The position numbers and the translations under genes were made by a program. The notes under the pieces were generated by a model. The model saw only the letters and a list, made by a program, of their open reading frames with translations, searched no databases and had not been told where the DNA came from. A DNA stretch of 64,000 nt from Thermomicrobiales bacterium (lineage in GTDB: Bacteria; Chloroflexota; Chloroflexia; Thermomicrobiales; UBA6265): assembly GCA_041390825.1 (NCBI GenBank), contig JAWKPF010000009.1:123727-187726 (forward strand), read 5' to 3'. Below are positions 55,235 to 64,000 of this stretch, piece after piece. Numbering within the stretch: position 1 is the stretch's first letter; each line of letters begins with the position of its first letter.

Positions 55235-56865
55235 ACCCAGGGCGCGATCGGAACATCGATGATGGTCGGCAACTCCCGGTCGAACGCGAGCTTCACCTCG
55301 CGCTCGAGCTCTTCGGGGGAGTTTGCCCGCACCCCTGGGATACCATACGCCTCCGCGAGTTTCACGTAGTCCGGATTGACGAGATCGACTGCCATGTAGC
55401 GGCCGTCGCGCTCATGCTTCTGCGCGTGCTTGACTGCTGAGTAGGTCGAATCGTTGAAGATCACGATTGGCAGACCCAGGCGTTCCTGTACCGCGCAACC
55501 GAGGTCGCCCATGGTGTACTGGAACCCGCCGTCGCCGACCACCGCGACCACTGCTGCATCGGGGCGACCGATTTTCGCGCCAATGGCGGCTGGCACCGCA
55601 AACCCAAGCGTGCCAAATCCGCTCGGGAAGAAGAACGTGCGTGGCTCGTAGACCGGATAAACACCGCACGCGACATAACTCATCATCGTCATGTCCGTGC
55701 TGAGCACTCCGTCACGGGGAATCGCGCGGCGCAGCGCATCGATGTAGTCCCTCCGCTCCGCGAACCACGCTGTCGCTTCGGCCGCTTTGCGGACCGCCTG
55801 AACCTCGCGTGTCTGGTCCACACCAGCCAACTCGACCGTGTCCGAAAGTGCTGTCACCAGCCGTTCGCTGATCAGCGCGGCGTCCCCGAGGAGGGGAGTG
55901 GATGGCTGAGCGTTGAGATGCATCTCGCGTGGATCGATGTCGATGCGAATCAGCGTTTCCGGCAATGACATCTGGAACATCTGGGTCGCCTGAGCGCCCA
56001 GTTTCGAGCCGATCACGATCACTGCGTCGGCCTGCTTGAGGTAGTCATCGACGACGTTGCCGGCCGACCACAGCGCGCCGAGCGAGAGGGGATGATCCTC
56101 CGGGATCGCGCCCTTCCCCATGATCGAGGTCAGCACCGGCGCTTTGAGCCGTTCCGCCAACTGGAGAACGAATGGCGCTGCGCCGGAGGAGACGGCTCCG
56201 CCTCCGGCATAGATCAGCGGGCGCCTGGCATCCGCCAGCAACGCGGCTGCCACTTCGATCTTTTCATCGTCCGGTTCGGGCACGATGATGAACGGTTCGC
56301 GCGGCGCAGTTGCTCCGGTCGCCCTCCGATCCAGCACGTCGAGCGGTATTTCGACATGCACCGGCAGCGGGCGACCTGTCTCCAGCCGGTCAAGTGCTTC
56401 CTCCATGACGGACGGCACATCGTCGACGTTGGTGATGCGCGCATTCCATTTGGTGACCGCCTTCATCACGGCCATCTGATCCTTCAGATCGTGCAGATTG
56501 CCGCGCATGTCATCGAGGTACGGGCTTTCGACATTCGACGAGATGACCAGCAGCGGGCTCGAGTCCGTGTACGCCTCCCCAACCGCCGTGGCGATGTTCG
56601 TGACGCCTGGTCCCGTAATGACGACGGCGACGCCCGGCTTGCCCGTCGCCCGAGCATAGCCATCGGCCATGAACCCGACACCTTGCTCGTGCCGTGCCAA
56701 CACGTGACGAAGTGAGGATTCGCCAAGCGCATCGTAGAGCGCGAGGGTGTGCACCCCGGGGATACCAAAAACCGTGTCGATGCCGTGCGCTTCGAGCGCG
56801 GCAACCACCATTTGCGCGCCCGTGGCGGCCTGGGTGGTCGAGGGGTTCTGCTGAACCGCTACCAT
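55231..56865 (-). CDS. Thiamine-diphosphate-dependent enzyme, acetolactate-synthase-like
   Basis: The 544-residue enzyme has the catalytic Glu60 (VLARHEQGVGFMADGYARAT), the middle NAD/FAD-like domain (PLIYAGGGAVSSGAAPFVLQ), and the cofactor motif GDGGFQYTMGDLGCAVQERL with the following FNDSTYSAVK. Relatives include acetolactate synthase, benzoylformate decarboxylase, sulfoacetaldehyde acetyltransferase and others, so the reaction is undefined. There is no regulatory small subunit nearby, which argues against anabolic IlvB. AGGAG precedes ATG 56865. Confidence 0.85.
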   Translation of the reverse strand: MVAVQQNPSTTQAATGAQMVVAALEAHGIDTVFGIPGVHTLALYDALGESSLRHVLARHEQGVGFMADGYARATGKPGVAVVITGPGVTNIATAVGEAYTDSSPLLVISSNVESPYLDDMRGNLHDLKDQMAVMKAVTKWNARITNVDDVPSVMEEALDRLETGRPLPVHVEIPLDVLDRRATGATAPREPFIIVPEPDDEKIEVAAALLADARRPLIYAGGGAVSSGAAPFVLQLAERLKAPVLTSIMGKGAIPEDHPLSLGALWSAGNVVDDYLKQADAVIVIGSKLGAQATQMFQMSLPETLIRIDIDPREMHLNAQPSTPLLGDAALISERLVTALSDTVELAGVDQTREVQAVRKAAEATAWFAERRDYIDALRRAIPRDGVLSTDMTMMSYVACGVYPVYEPRTFFFPSGFGTLGFAVPAAIGAKIGRPDAAVVAVVGDGGFQYTMGDLGCAVQERLGLPIVIFNDSTYSAVKHAQKHERDGRYMAVDLVNPDYVKLAEAYGIPGVRANSPEELEREVKLAFDRELPTIIDVPIAPWV

Positions 56866-57022
56866 GAATGCTTTCTCCTGGTCCCATGGACGAGCCAAAA
56901 CCCCGGATGCGGGACCGACCGACCGGAATCACTCCAGCCGCCAATTTTACGGAAGCGCAGCAATTGGTTGCTATGCTTTCCGACAAGAGTGATTCGTTGT
57001 CTGATTCGAGTCGAGTACATCG

Positions 57023-58249
57023 TTGACGTTTGCCACCAAACCCAAATCCGACGGAGACTTTCGTTCCCCTGTGTTTCCCGGCGGGTCGCTGATCCGGGCG
57101 CTGCTCGATCGGCGGCTCATGGGTCTCGCCGATCTCGGCGGCTCGAGCGCGCTGATCGGGTCCAGCTGGAGCGACATCGTTTCTGACCATATCGGATCGC
57201 TGATTGGCGCCGAGGTTGGCATTCCTGGTGATGAACCGTATCGGGTGGAGCAGGTCATTCGACTGGACGCGATGCCGCATGTCGCATACGCAGCGTCAAA
57301 GCGCTCGCTGCAAAACCCTGACTTCGTGCTGCTCGGTCGTCGCGGCGACGACCTCATCATGCAGGCCGCCGACGCGAAGTTCTCGATCGAGACTGCGCGC
57401 AGCAAGCAGGTGAGCGTCGAGATGCTGACGGCCCTGGCCAGCGTTGGTCCCGCGTACACCGATCACCTGGGTGATTGGCGCGCCAACGGAGTCATCGTGC
57501 CGGGTTTGTTCTTTGCGCCGCAGAGCGCGATGACCACCTACGTCCTGTCCGGTGGGCGCGGCATCACGCGCGCCACTGTCAAGCCGCAGGAGGTGATCTT
57601 GCTCGAGGCAACGGCAGACGAGCTGACCGGCCGGATACCAGGCGGTGCGGCGCGCGCACGTATGGCAGCAATCGATGGACTCGAGGATCGTGCCGCCAGC
57701 GACCTTCTCGTCGGGCTCTATTACGTTCGTCTCTCGAGTGCTGCCGGCGCGAGCTGGTTCGATATGCACCGACCGCTTTTTGGTCCAACCACCAGTTCCG
57801 GGCCGGATTTCTCCGCAGTCGACCAGGAGATCGCGCGACGCGCATCAGCAAGCCGGACAGCCGTCGACCTGGTCACGCGTTGGTCTGTGGATGCCGAACA
57901 GGTGCGCGCCGATCGAGGCGTGCTTCATCAAGCGGCCAGCCTGCCACTGCCAAACCGCGTTTTGCGTGAATGGGTACTCGCAGATGCCGCCGCTGCTGGA
58001 ATCTCCGCCCCCTCGTTGAACCGGGTGCGCAAGTCGCTGCAGCACTGGGTGCAGGAGGCGGTGATTTCGGACATTGGCCCGATTCAGCCTGGCAACGGCA
58101 ACATCGACCGGCAAGCCGCACAGATTCGCGCCATCGTTGCCGATCTGGCATCGCAGGCTCGAACGGAGACTGCGCGAATCGTTCTCCAGCTTGGCAGCGC
58201 CTCAGATCTCCCGGACCTGTTTGTCGAACAGGTAGAGGGCGACCAGTAG
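57023..58249 (+). CDS. Orphan protein with a PD-(D/E)xK-like motif
   Basis: The 408-residue soluble protein matches no family I know. It contains NPDFVLLGRRGDDLIMQAAD followed by AKF: Pro99-Asp100, then Asp117-Ala-Lys119, the exact PD-x16-(D/E)xK arrangement of that nuclease fold, with an upstream Glu-rich helix (RVEQVIRL). The C-terminal half is helical. The start is TTG 57023, chosen as the first possible codon. It ends 48 bases inside the convergent MFS gene. Nuclease activity is a hypothesis only. Confidence 0.6.
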   Translation: MTFATKPKSDGDFRSPVFPGGSLIRALLDRRLMGLADLGGSSALIGSSWSDIVSDHIGSLIGAEVGIPGDEPYRVEQVIRLDAMPHVAYAASKRSLQNPDFVLLGRRGDDLIMQAADAKFSIETARSKQVSVEMLTALASVGPAYTDHLGDWRANGVIVPGLFFAPQSAMTTYVLSGGRGITRATVKPQEVILLEATADELTGRIPGGAARARMAAIDGLEDRAASDLLVGLYYVRLSSAAGASWFDMHRPLFGPTTSSGPDFSAVDQEIARRASASRTAVDLVTRWSVDAEQVRADRGVLHQAASLPLPNRVLREWVLADAAAAGISAPSLNRVRKSLQHWVQEAVISDIGPIQPGNGNIDRQAAQIRAIVADLASQARTETARIVLQLGSASDLPDLFVEQVEGDQ

Positions 58250-59449
58250 CGCGTTCCCGAGCATCGCGGCCCCTGCGATGGTCGTCGAGATCCCGAGTAC
58301 TGAGGCGATTGCGCCGATCGCGATCGAACCAATGGGCGTAAACCCCCAGGTCAACATGTAGATCGACATCACTCGGCCGCGCACATCGTCCGAAATGCGG
58401 CTTTGCAACGCTGCATTCACGGAGCTCACATAGGCGGAACCGAGGAAACCCGCCGCGACGAGCAAGACAACGGCTACCAGCAGGTTGGGCGAGAACGCGA
58501 ACGCGGCAATGATGAAGCCATAGGCGATGGCGGCGACGACGAATCCCCGTCCGGTCGGCTGTTGCTTGCGTGAGGCGACGTAGATCGATCCGATCACCGC
58601 GCCGCCGCCAGACGACGCCATCAACACCCCCAGTCCTTCAGGACCGATATCGAGCACGTCCCGCGCGAAGACCGACAGAAACGATAGATAGGGGAAGACC
58701 AACAGGATCGTGATCGAAATGAGGGTCATGATCGCGCGAAGATCGCGCCGGCCCCAGACAATGCGGGCGCCGTCGAACACCGACCCCAACGAGGTGACCG
58801 CGTTCCTGGCCGCCATCTCCGGGAATCGGGTGGTGAGCAACATGACCAGCGCAACGACCAATGCGATTGCCTGGCAGAAGAAGGCGGCTCCCGTGCCGGC
58901 GAACCCGATGATCGCGCCCGCCACCGATGGACCCACCACACGCGTCATGTTCTGCCCGGCGCTCATGAGGGCGATGCCGTTCGTGAGCCGTTCCCGAGAA
59001 ACGAGCGATGGAACGATGGCCTGTTGCGCAGGATTCATGATTGCCTGCAGCGAGCCATTGATGAACGCGAACAACAGCAGGTGCCAGGCCACGACGTAGC
59101 CAGTCACGACATCGATCGAGAGGAGCACCGCGCAGATCGATGCAGTCGCCTGGCAGGCGATGAGCACCTTGCGCCGATCGAACCGGTCGAGCAGCAATCC
59201 GCCGGGTATCGAAACGAAGAGAAAGGGGATTCCGGCCGCGAACGCGACCAAACCGACGAACGAAGAACGATTGGAGAGGTCGAGCGCCAGCCAGCCGATG
59301 GCGGTCGACTGCATCCACTGGCCGAGCGTTGTCGACACCGTCGACATCCACAGCCGGCGAAATGCCGGATTGAGACGCAGGACAGTGAACGTGCCTTCGC
59401 CTGGCGACGGAGCGGAACCGGTCGGTCTCACCTGATCGGTCGATGCCAT
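58202..59449 (-). CDS. MFS transporter, EntS/MFS_3-like exporter
   Basis: The 415-residue protein has 12 helices and a signature LDRFDRRKVLIACQ in the loop between helices 2 and 3, with a symmetrical GRVMSIYMLTWGF region in the second half. LNPAFRRLWMSTVSTTLGQW at the start is typical of the drug/siderophore efflux group. Substrate unknown. It ends convergently with the PD-(D/E)xK-like gene and is divergent from coxS. Confidence 0.85.
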   Translation of the reverse strand: MASTDQVRPTGSAPSPGEGTFTVLRLNPAFRRLWMSTVSTTLGQWMQSTAIGWLALDLSNRSSFVGLVAFAAGIPFLFVSIPGGLLLDRFDRRKVLIACQATASICAVLLSIDVVTGYVVAWHLLLFAFINGSLQAIMNPAQQAIVPSLVSRERLTNGIALMSAGQNMTRVVGPSVAGAIIGFAGTGAAFFCQAIALVVALVMLLTTRFPEMAARNAVTSLGSVFDGARIVWGRRDLRAIMTLISITILLVFPYLSFLSVFARDVLDIGPEGLGVLMASSGGGAVIGSIYVASRKQQPTGRGFVVAAIAYGFIIAAFAFSPNLLVAVVLLVAAGFLGSAYVSSVNAALQSRISDDVRGRVMSIYMLTWGFTPIGSIAIGAIASVLGISTTIAGAAMLGNALLVALYLFDKQVREI

Positions 59450-59762
59450 CTCGCCTTCGTCGCCGTGGATGCCATTGCGGCGCGCTCCTGCCGCGGATTG
59501 GGCGGTAGCCTAGCACAGGGCACGACTGCGAACCTGTGGCGATCCGCCCGGATACCGCGCGGCAACTGGGCGGGATATACTGCCATCACTTCACGATGCT
59601 GCTGCCACGCGCGAAGTTCGCTTCGCAGGTGGCGTACGCGGGACGGATCCGCGGCACGCGCGACGACGATCGGTCGAGTCGAGCAGTGGCACCGGCGATG
59701 ACCGTACAGGGAACACCGACGATGACGGAGTCTTCGGTGATTTCGAAAGGAGCAGTTCACCA
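59450..59762. other. Divergent region between the MFS and coxS genes
   Basis: These 313 bases should hold promoters for both directions. I see no convincing -35/-10 pair and no palindrome. A ribosome binding site (GAAAGGAG) lies just before coxS. No gene is evident. Confidence 0.4.
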
Positions 59763-60248
59763 ATGTCAACGGCGGTAGCGCAAAGCGTCGTTCCGGTTGA
59801 TATCACCGTCAACGGCGTCGAACACCACGCCGAGGTCGAGCCGCGGCAGCTGCTCGTGCATTTCCTTCGCGAGAACCTGGCGCTGACCGGCACCCACGTC
59901 GGGTGTGACACCAGTTCCTGCGGTGCGTGCACCATCCACATCGATGGCAAGGCGGTCAAGAGCTGCACGGTCCTCACCGTCCAGGCCGACGGCGCATCGA
60001 TTACCACCATCGAAGGTCTCGGCACTGAGGACAACCTGCATCCGGTGCAGGAAGGCTTCTGGGAGGAGCATGGCCTGCAGTGCGGCTACTGCACACCGGG
60101 CATGATCATGGCCGCCTCCGCCTTTCTGGAGACCAATCCGGATCCGACCGAAGAAGAGATTCGGCACGCGCTCGAGGGAAACCTCTGCCGCTGCACCGGG
60201 TACCAGAACATCGTCAAAGCCATCCAGTACGCTGCCAAGAAGGGCTAG
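59763..60248 (+). CDS. coxS: Molybdenum hydroxylase [2Fe-2S] subunit (CoxS type)
   Basis: This is the electron-transfer subunit of a xanthine-oxidase-family enzyme. The 161-residue protein carries the plant-type cluster ligands Cys48, Cys53, Cys56 and Cys68 (HVGCDTSSCGACTIHIDG) and the second, all-helical cluster ligands Cys107, Cys110, Cys142 and Cys144 (LQCGYCTPG, GNLCRCTGYQNI). It passes electrons from the molybdenum site to FAD. AAGGAG precedes the ATG. It leads the operon in S-L-M order. Confidence 0.95.
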   Translation: MSTAVAQSVVPVDITVNGVEHHAEVEPRQLLVHFLRENLALTGTHVGCDTSSCGACTIHIDGKAVKSCTVLTVQADGASITTIEGLGTEDNLHPVQEGFWEEHGLQCGYCTPGMIMAASAFLETNPDPTEEEIRHALEGNLCRCTGYQNIVKAIQYAAKKG

Positions 60249-60333
60249 GTTGCCCGCATCGACCGAACGGGTGCGCGGAGCCGCCGGCGTAGGTGGCAGA
60301 CCGTGCATGGTCACGTGACAAGGAGGTTCAGCG

Positions 60334-62721
60334 ATGGTTGCTTCCATCGACGCGCCTGAGCGGATGGTCGGAAAGGCGATCAAGCGGCGCGAGGATCCAC
60401 GTCTTATCACCGGGCAAGGGCAGTTCATCGACGATCTGCGCATGCCGGGTTTGTTGCATATCGGCCTGGTGCGTTCACCCTTCGCGCACGCGAAGATCAA
60501 GAACATCGATCTCGCCCCGGCATTGGCGATGCCCGGCGTTGTGGCGGCGTTCACTGGCGAAGATTTCATGGATCTCAATCCGCTTCCGGCAGCCTGGCAA
60601 GCGGGCGGAGTGACAAATCATGCGGTAACTCCCCGCGTCCTGGCGGTCAACGAAGTCCATCTCGCGGGCGATCCGGTGGCTGTGGTCGTTGCGGAGAGCC
60701 AATATCTGGCGCGCGACGCCGCGCAAGCGGTCGTGGTCGAGTACGAAGAGCTGCCCGTGGTCGTCGATGCCAAGAAAGCGACGGAAGCGGGCGCGCCACA
60801 GCTGCATGAGGAAGCCCCCAACAACATCGTGCTGGAGTGGTCCTGCGGCAAGGACGCTGATGTCGTCGATGCGGCGCTGGCGGATTCGGATGTCACAGCC
60901 AGCTTGCACATCGTCAATCAGCGTCTGATCCCGAACCCGATGGAGCCGCGTGGTTCCATCGCCCGGTACGATCCGGGGACGGGCGACTATACCCTCTGGA
61001 TTACGTCCCAGGCGCCGCATGTCATGCGGTTGCTCATCGCGGCCTTTGTGCTGGGCATCCCCGAGCAGAAAATCCGCACGATCTCGCCCGACATTGGCGG
61101 CGGATTTGGCGCGAAGATCTTTTGCTACTACGACATGCCGCTCACCATGGCGATCTCGAAGAAACTGGGCGGACGGCCGGTCAAGTTCTTCGAAGACCGG
61201 ATGGAGAACTATGTCTCGACCACCCATGGCCGCGACCACATTTCCGATGTGGAGGTTGGCGCAAGCAAGGATGGCTCGATCAAGGCGCTGAAGGTGAAGA
61301 CGTGGGCGAATATCGGCGCCTACTTCTCCACGATCGCCGCGGGAATCCCGACCACCCTCTACGGACGGATGATCGCGGGGTGCTACAAGATTCCGAACAT
61401 TCGGGTCGATGTCGTTGCCGCGTACACCAACACCGCGCTGGTGGACGCCTACCGAGGCGCCGGCCGCCCGGAAGCGGCTTACCTGATCGAACGTGTCTGT
61501 GATGCTGTTGCCGCCGCAACCGGAGTCGATCCGGCCGAAGTGCGACGCAAGAACTTCATCCAGCCGGAAGACTTCCCCTATGACACCGGCGTCGGCATGT
61601 TGCCGTACGACTCGGGCAACTATGAGCGCGCACTCGACAAAGCGCTCGAACTCGTAGGGTACAAGGACCTGCGCGCGGAGCAGAAACGGCGCATCGAGGC
61701 AGGCGAGAAGAAGGTGCTTGGCATCGGCCTCTCGTCCTACGTCGAGGTCTGCGGAGTCGCTCCCTCGAAATGGATTGGTCTGGGCGGTGAAGGTTGGGGC
61801 GCTGGCTTGTGGGAGAGCGCCAACATCCGCGTTCAGCTGACGGGGAAGACGGTGGTCACCACCGGCTCACTGCCGCATGGGCAAGGCCACGAGACAACGT
61901 TTGCTCAGCTCGTTTCCGACAAGCTGGGGATCCCCTATGACGATGTCCAGATCAAGCACTCCGACTCGCTCGGCACGCCGTTCGGCTTCGGGACGTACGG
62001 CAGCCGGTCGCTCACGGTCGGCGGAACGGCGATCTACAAGTCGACCGACAAGGTGATCAACAAGGTCAAGAAGCTCGGCGCTCACATGCTGGAAGCATCC
62101 GAAGCCGATGTCGAGTTCGAGAACGGAAAGGTCTTCGTCAAGGGTTCTCCGGAAGCGGCGAAATCGATCCAGGAAGTCGCCGCCGCGGCGCACCTTGGGT
62201 ATGACCTTCCCGAGGGGATGGAACCGTTCCTCGATGAAACGACCTATTACGATCCGCCCAACTGCACATTCCCATTCGGCACGCATGTGTGCGTGGTCGA
62301 GGTCGATACCGAGTCCGGCGAACTGGACGTCCTTCGATACCTGGCGGTGGACGATGTCGGAAATGTCATCAATCCGCTGATCGTCGGCGGTCAGATTCAT
62401 GGCGGTATCGCCCAGGGTCTGGCGCAGGCGTTGTACGAGGGCGCGTACTACAACGAGGACGGACAGTTGCTGACCGGCTCGCTCTCCGATTACGCGGTCC
62501 CCAAGGCGAGCCAGGTTCCCTGGTACGACCTCGACAGCACCGTGACGCCCAGTCCGGTTAACCCAATGGGCTCCAAGGGCGCCGGCGAGGCCGGTACCAT
62601 CGCATCGACACCGGCAGTTGGAAACGCCGTGGTCGACGCGGTGCGCCATCTTGGTGTCGACAACATTCAGATGCCGATGACCCCGGAACGGATCTGGGAG
62701 TCGATCAACGCGGCTCGTTAG
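60334..62721 (+). CDS. coxL: Molybdenum hydroxylase large subunit, form II (not form I CO dehydrogenase)
   Basis: The 795-residue catalytic subunit binds molybdopterin cytosine dinucleotide. Family landmarks are the start GKAIKRREDPRLITGQGQFI, IGGGFGAK, and the catalytic Glu752 in GSKGAGEAGTIAS. The active-site loop is AYRGAGR at 372-378, the form II motif, whereas true aerobic CO dehydrogenases (form I) have AYxCSFR. The natural substrate is therefore probably an aldehyde, purine or N-heterocycle rather than CO. AAGGAGG precedes the ATG. Confidence 0.9.
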   Translation: MVASIDAPERMVGKAIKRREDPRLITGQGQFIDDLRMPGLLHIGLVRSPFAHAKIKNIDLAPALAMPGVVAAFTGEDFMDLNPLPAAWQAGGVTNHAVTPRVLAVNEVHLAGDPVAVVVAESQYLARDAAQAVVVEYEELPVVVDAKKATEAGAPQLHEEAPNNIVLEWSCGKDADVVDAALADSDVTASLHIVNQRLIPNPMEPRGSIARYDPGTGDYTLWITSQAPHVMRLLIAAFVLGIPEQKIRTISPDIGGGFGAKIFCYYDMPLTMAISKKLGGRPVKFFEDRMENYVSTTHGRDHISDVEVGASKDGSIKALKVKTWANIGAYFSTIAAGIPTTLYGRMIAGCYKIPNIRVDVVAAYTNTALVDAYRGAGRPEAAYLIERVCDAVAAATGVDPAEVRRKNFIQPEDFPYDTGVGMLPYDSGNYERALDKALELVGYKDLRAEQKRRIEAGEKKVLGIGLSSYVEVCGVAPSKWIGLGGEGWGAGLWESANIRVQLTGKTVVTTGSLPHGQGHETTFAQLVSDKLGIPYDDVQIKHSDSLGTPFGFGTYGSRSLTVGGTAIYKSTDKVINKVKKLGAHMLEASEADVEFENGKVFVKGSPEAAKSIQEVAAAAHLGYDLPEGMEPFLDETTYYDPPNCTFPFGTHVCVVEVDTESGELDVLRYLAVDDVGNVINPLIVGGQIHGGIAQGLAQALYEGAYYNEDGQLLTGSLSDYAVPKASQVPWYDLDSTVTPSPVNPMGSKGAGEAGTIASTPAVGNAVVDAVRHLGVDNIQMPMTPERIWESINAAR

Positions 62722-62770
62722 GAACGCACTGAACGCGGCGGCAGGACCCGCGGTCTCTGAAGTAGGAAAG

Positions 62771-63634
62771 GTGAGCGCAAAGGTGTACCCACAGCAATTC
62801 GAGTACGTTCGTCCGACGAGCGTCGATGAAGCGATCAGCATTTTGGCGTCGAACCCGGACGCCAAGGTGTTGGCTGGCGGTCATTCGTTGATTCCGGCGA
62901 TGAAGCTCCGCCTGGCGGCGCCCGGCACGATCGTCGATATCGGCCGGATCAAGGGTCTCTCTGGTATCAAAGATGGGAAGGGCGTCAAGATCGGCGCGAC
63001 CACCACGTATGCGAGCGTGGTCGATTCCGACAAGTTCGGCGATTTCCCGGTTGTCGTGGATGCCACCAAGCAGGTCGGCGACCCGTCGGTGCGAAATCGG
63101 GGCACAGTTGGCGGCTCGATGGCGCACAACGACCCTGCGGCCGACCTTACTGCCGTGATGCTCGCCCTGAATGCATCCGTCACGGTCAAGGGAACCGGTG
63201 GTGAGCGAGACATCGCGCTCGACGACCTTTTCGTCGGGCTGTTGACCACCTCGCTGACCGAGGACGAGATCTTGACCAGCGTCAACATCCCGAGTGACTT
63301 CGCGGGCGCCAGGCAGGCTTACGTGAAGCACGCGCACCCGGCCTCGGGTTACGCCGTTGTTGGCGTGGCTGTAGCGGTCAAGGAAAAGGACGGAAAGGTC
63401 GAGTCCGCGCGGATCGCGGTGACCGGCGCTCCCGAACACGCCAAGCGCGCTACTTCGGCTGAAGCCGCTCTGGTCGGCAAGAAACTGGATGCCGACAGCA
63501 TCGCCGCTGCCGCAGCGCTTGCCGCCGACGATCTCGGCGAGCTGAACAGCGATGTCTACGCCTCGGCCGAGTATCGCGCCCATCTGGTGCGCGTCCTGAC
63601 CAAGCGCGCGCTGACCAAGGCTGCAGGTCTGTAG
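62771..63634 (+). CDS. coxM: Molybdenum hydroxylase FAD subunit (CoxM type)
   Basis: The 287-residue protein has the FAD motifs AGGHSLIP (35-42) and TVGGSMAHNDPAAD (112-125) and the family start FEYVRPTSVDEAISIL. It takes electrons from the 2Fe-2S subunit and passes them to a quinone or oxygen. The start is a GTG at 62771 with AGGA upstream. It completes the three-subunit enzyme; no maturation genes are in view. Confidence 0.9.
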   Translation: MSAKVYPQQFEYVRPTSVDEAISILASNPDAKVLAGGHSLIPAMKLRLAAPGTIVDIGRIKGLSGIKDGKGVKIGATTTYASVVDSDKFGDFPVVVDATKQVGDPSVRNRGTVGGSMAHNDPAADLTAVMLALNASVTVKGTGGERDIALDDLFVGLLTTSLTEDEILTSVNIPSDFAGARQAYVKHAHPASGYAVVGVAVAVKEKDGKVESARIAVTGAPEHAKRATSAEAALVGKKLDADSIAAAAALAADDLGELNSDVYASAEYRAHLVRVLTKRALTKAAGL

Positions 63635-63651
63635 AAGCAATTCTGAACAAC

Positions 63652-63691
63652 GAAAAGCGGGCAGATGGCGTTTTCCATCTGCCCGTTTTCT
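63652..63691. terminator. Bidirectional terminator after coxM
   Basis: CGGGCAGATGG and CCATCTGCCCG form a perfect 11-bp stem over a 6-base loop. TTTTCTG follows on the plus strand and CTTTTCG on the minus strand, serving both convergent genes. Confidence 0.85.
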
Positions 63692-63724
63692 GTTTCGACG
63701 AACTGACCGATCAGCTCGTTGTGC

Positions 63725-64000
63725 CTACTGCTGATGGTTGCCCGCTGCCACATCGAGCACCCACGTTACGCCAAACCGGTCGGTCAGCATGCCGTAGAGG
63801 GGCGCCCACCCGGAGGGTGCAAGGTGCTGAACCACCGTCGCGCCCGGGAGCAGGCCGTTCCAGGCTGCCGCAATCTCCTCCATGCTCGCGCCACGCAGCG
63901 AAACGAAGAACGACCGCTCACCCTGGTCGTAAGAGAGTGCTCCCGGAACGTCGTACGCCATAACGTGCACGCCATTCGAGGCGCGTACCTCGCCCCACAG
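63725..64000 (-). CDS. VOC/PhnB-like protein, cut by the window edge
   Basis: The frame is open from the right edge, so the start is missing; the in-frame ATG at 63961 lies within the gene. The visible C-terminal 91 residues read LWGEVRASNGVHVMAYDVPG, then FFVSLRGASMEEIAAAWNGL and GWAPLYGMLTDRFGVTWVLD. This matches the second half of PhnB-like VOC proteins, where the final strands end in a tail like VAAGNHQQ. Function undefined. Confidence 0.75.
   Translation of the reverse strand: MWGEVRASNGVHVMAYDVPGALSYDQGERSFFVSLRGASMEEIAAAWNGLLPGATVVQHLAPSGWAPLYGMLTDRFGVTWVLDVAAGNHQQ

Overview
The window looks like chromosome of a high-GC, non-model bacterium, most plausibly a Chloroflexota (Thermomicrobia-like) lineage. 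This is an inference from gene content: ScpAB, HslUV, two peptide ABC systems with HPY-type ATPases, a form II molybdenum hydroxylase in S-L-M order, an Rrf2/NifS pair, many GTG/TTG starts and several Chloroflexota-style membrane proteins. No rRNA is present to settle it.

Positions 1-16636 are an integrated accessory element of visibly lower GC. It ends at a tRNA gene (16637-16711, minus strand) with a tyrosine integrase directly beside it, so the tRNA marks the right-hand junction. The left end lies outside the window. The element carries a conjugation-type ATPase joined to a replication-relaxation domain, two membrane proteins upstream of it, a divergent XRE repressor, a block of small ORFs (7.1-8.3 kb), a 1130-residue membrane-anchored protein built of phage-tail-fibre-like repeats, and an unknown two-gene unit (alpha/beta hydrolase plus partner) preceded by a perfect Rex-type palindrome. 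The integrase is broken by two frameshifts, and the tRNA lacks one anticodon-loop base.

From 16.7 kb on the sequence is host-like. A frameshifted cytochrome P450 lies beside the tRNA. Next comes a compact minus-strand cluster of a Crp/Fnr regulator, a DUF1858 protein, a MIP18/SufT-like protein, a DUF1858-DUF2249-DUF2249 protein, a heme-copper-oxidase-like membrane protein and a DUF2249 protein, with an Fnr-type palindrome in its promoter region. This is my best candidate for an undescribed redox or nitrosative-stress system. After a secreted DUF2807-like protein with a structured leader come an OppD/OppF pair without permeases, an M50 protease, an HD protein, ScpA/ScpB, NifS-type desulfurase plus Rrf2 regulator, an M50-CBS protease, DprA, TopA and HslVU.

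From 38.6 kb a complete dipeptide/oligopeptide transporter is encoded in the order permease, permease, ATPase, ATPase, Tat-exported binding protein. It is followed by a class IV aminotransferase, two RidA-type genes (one frameshifted) and a VOC protein. An envelope-polysaccharide-like stretch (47.7-55.2 kb) holds an S41 protease lacking its dyad lysine, a GtrA-like protein, an FAD oxidoreductase and three membrane proteins. The right end has a ThDP enzyme, a PD-(D/E)xK-like orphan, an MFS exporter, the CoxS/CoxL/CoxM hydroxylase and a truncated VOC gene.

Frameshifts recur in the integrase, the conjugation ATPase, the P450, one RidA and the tRNA. Uncorrected single-base indels in the assembly should be excluded before calling any of these genes dead.
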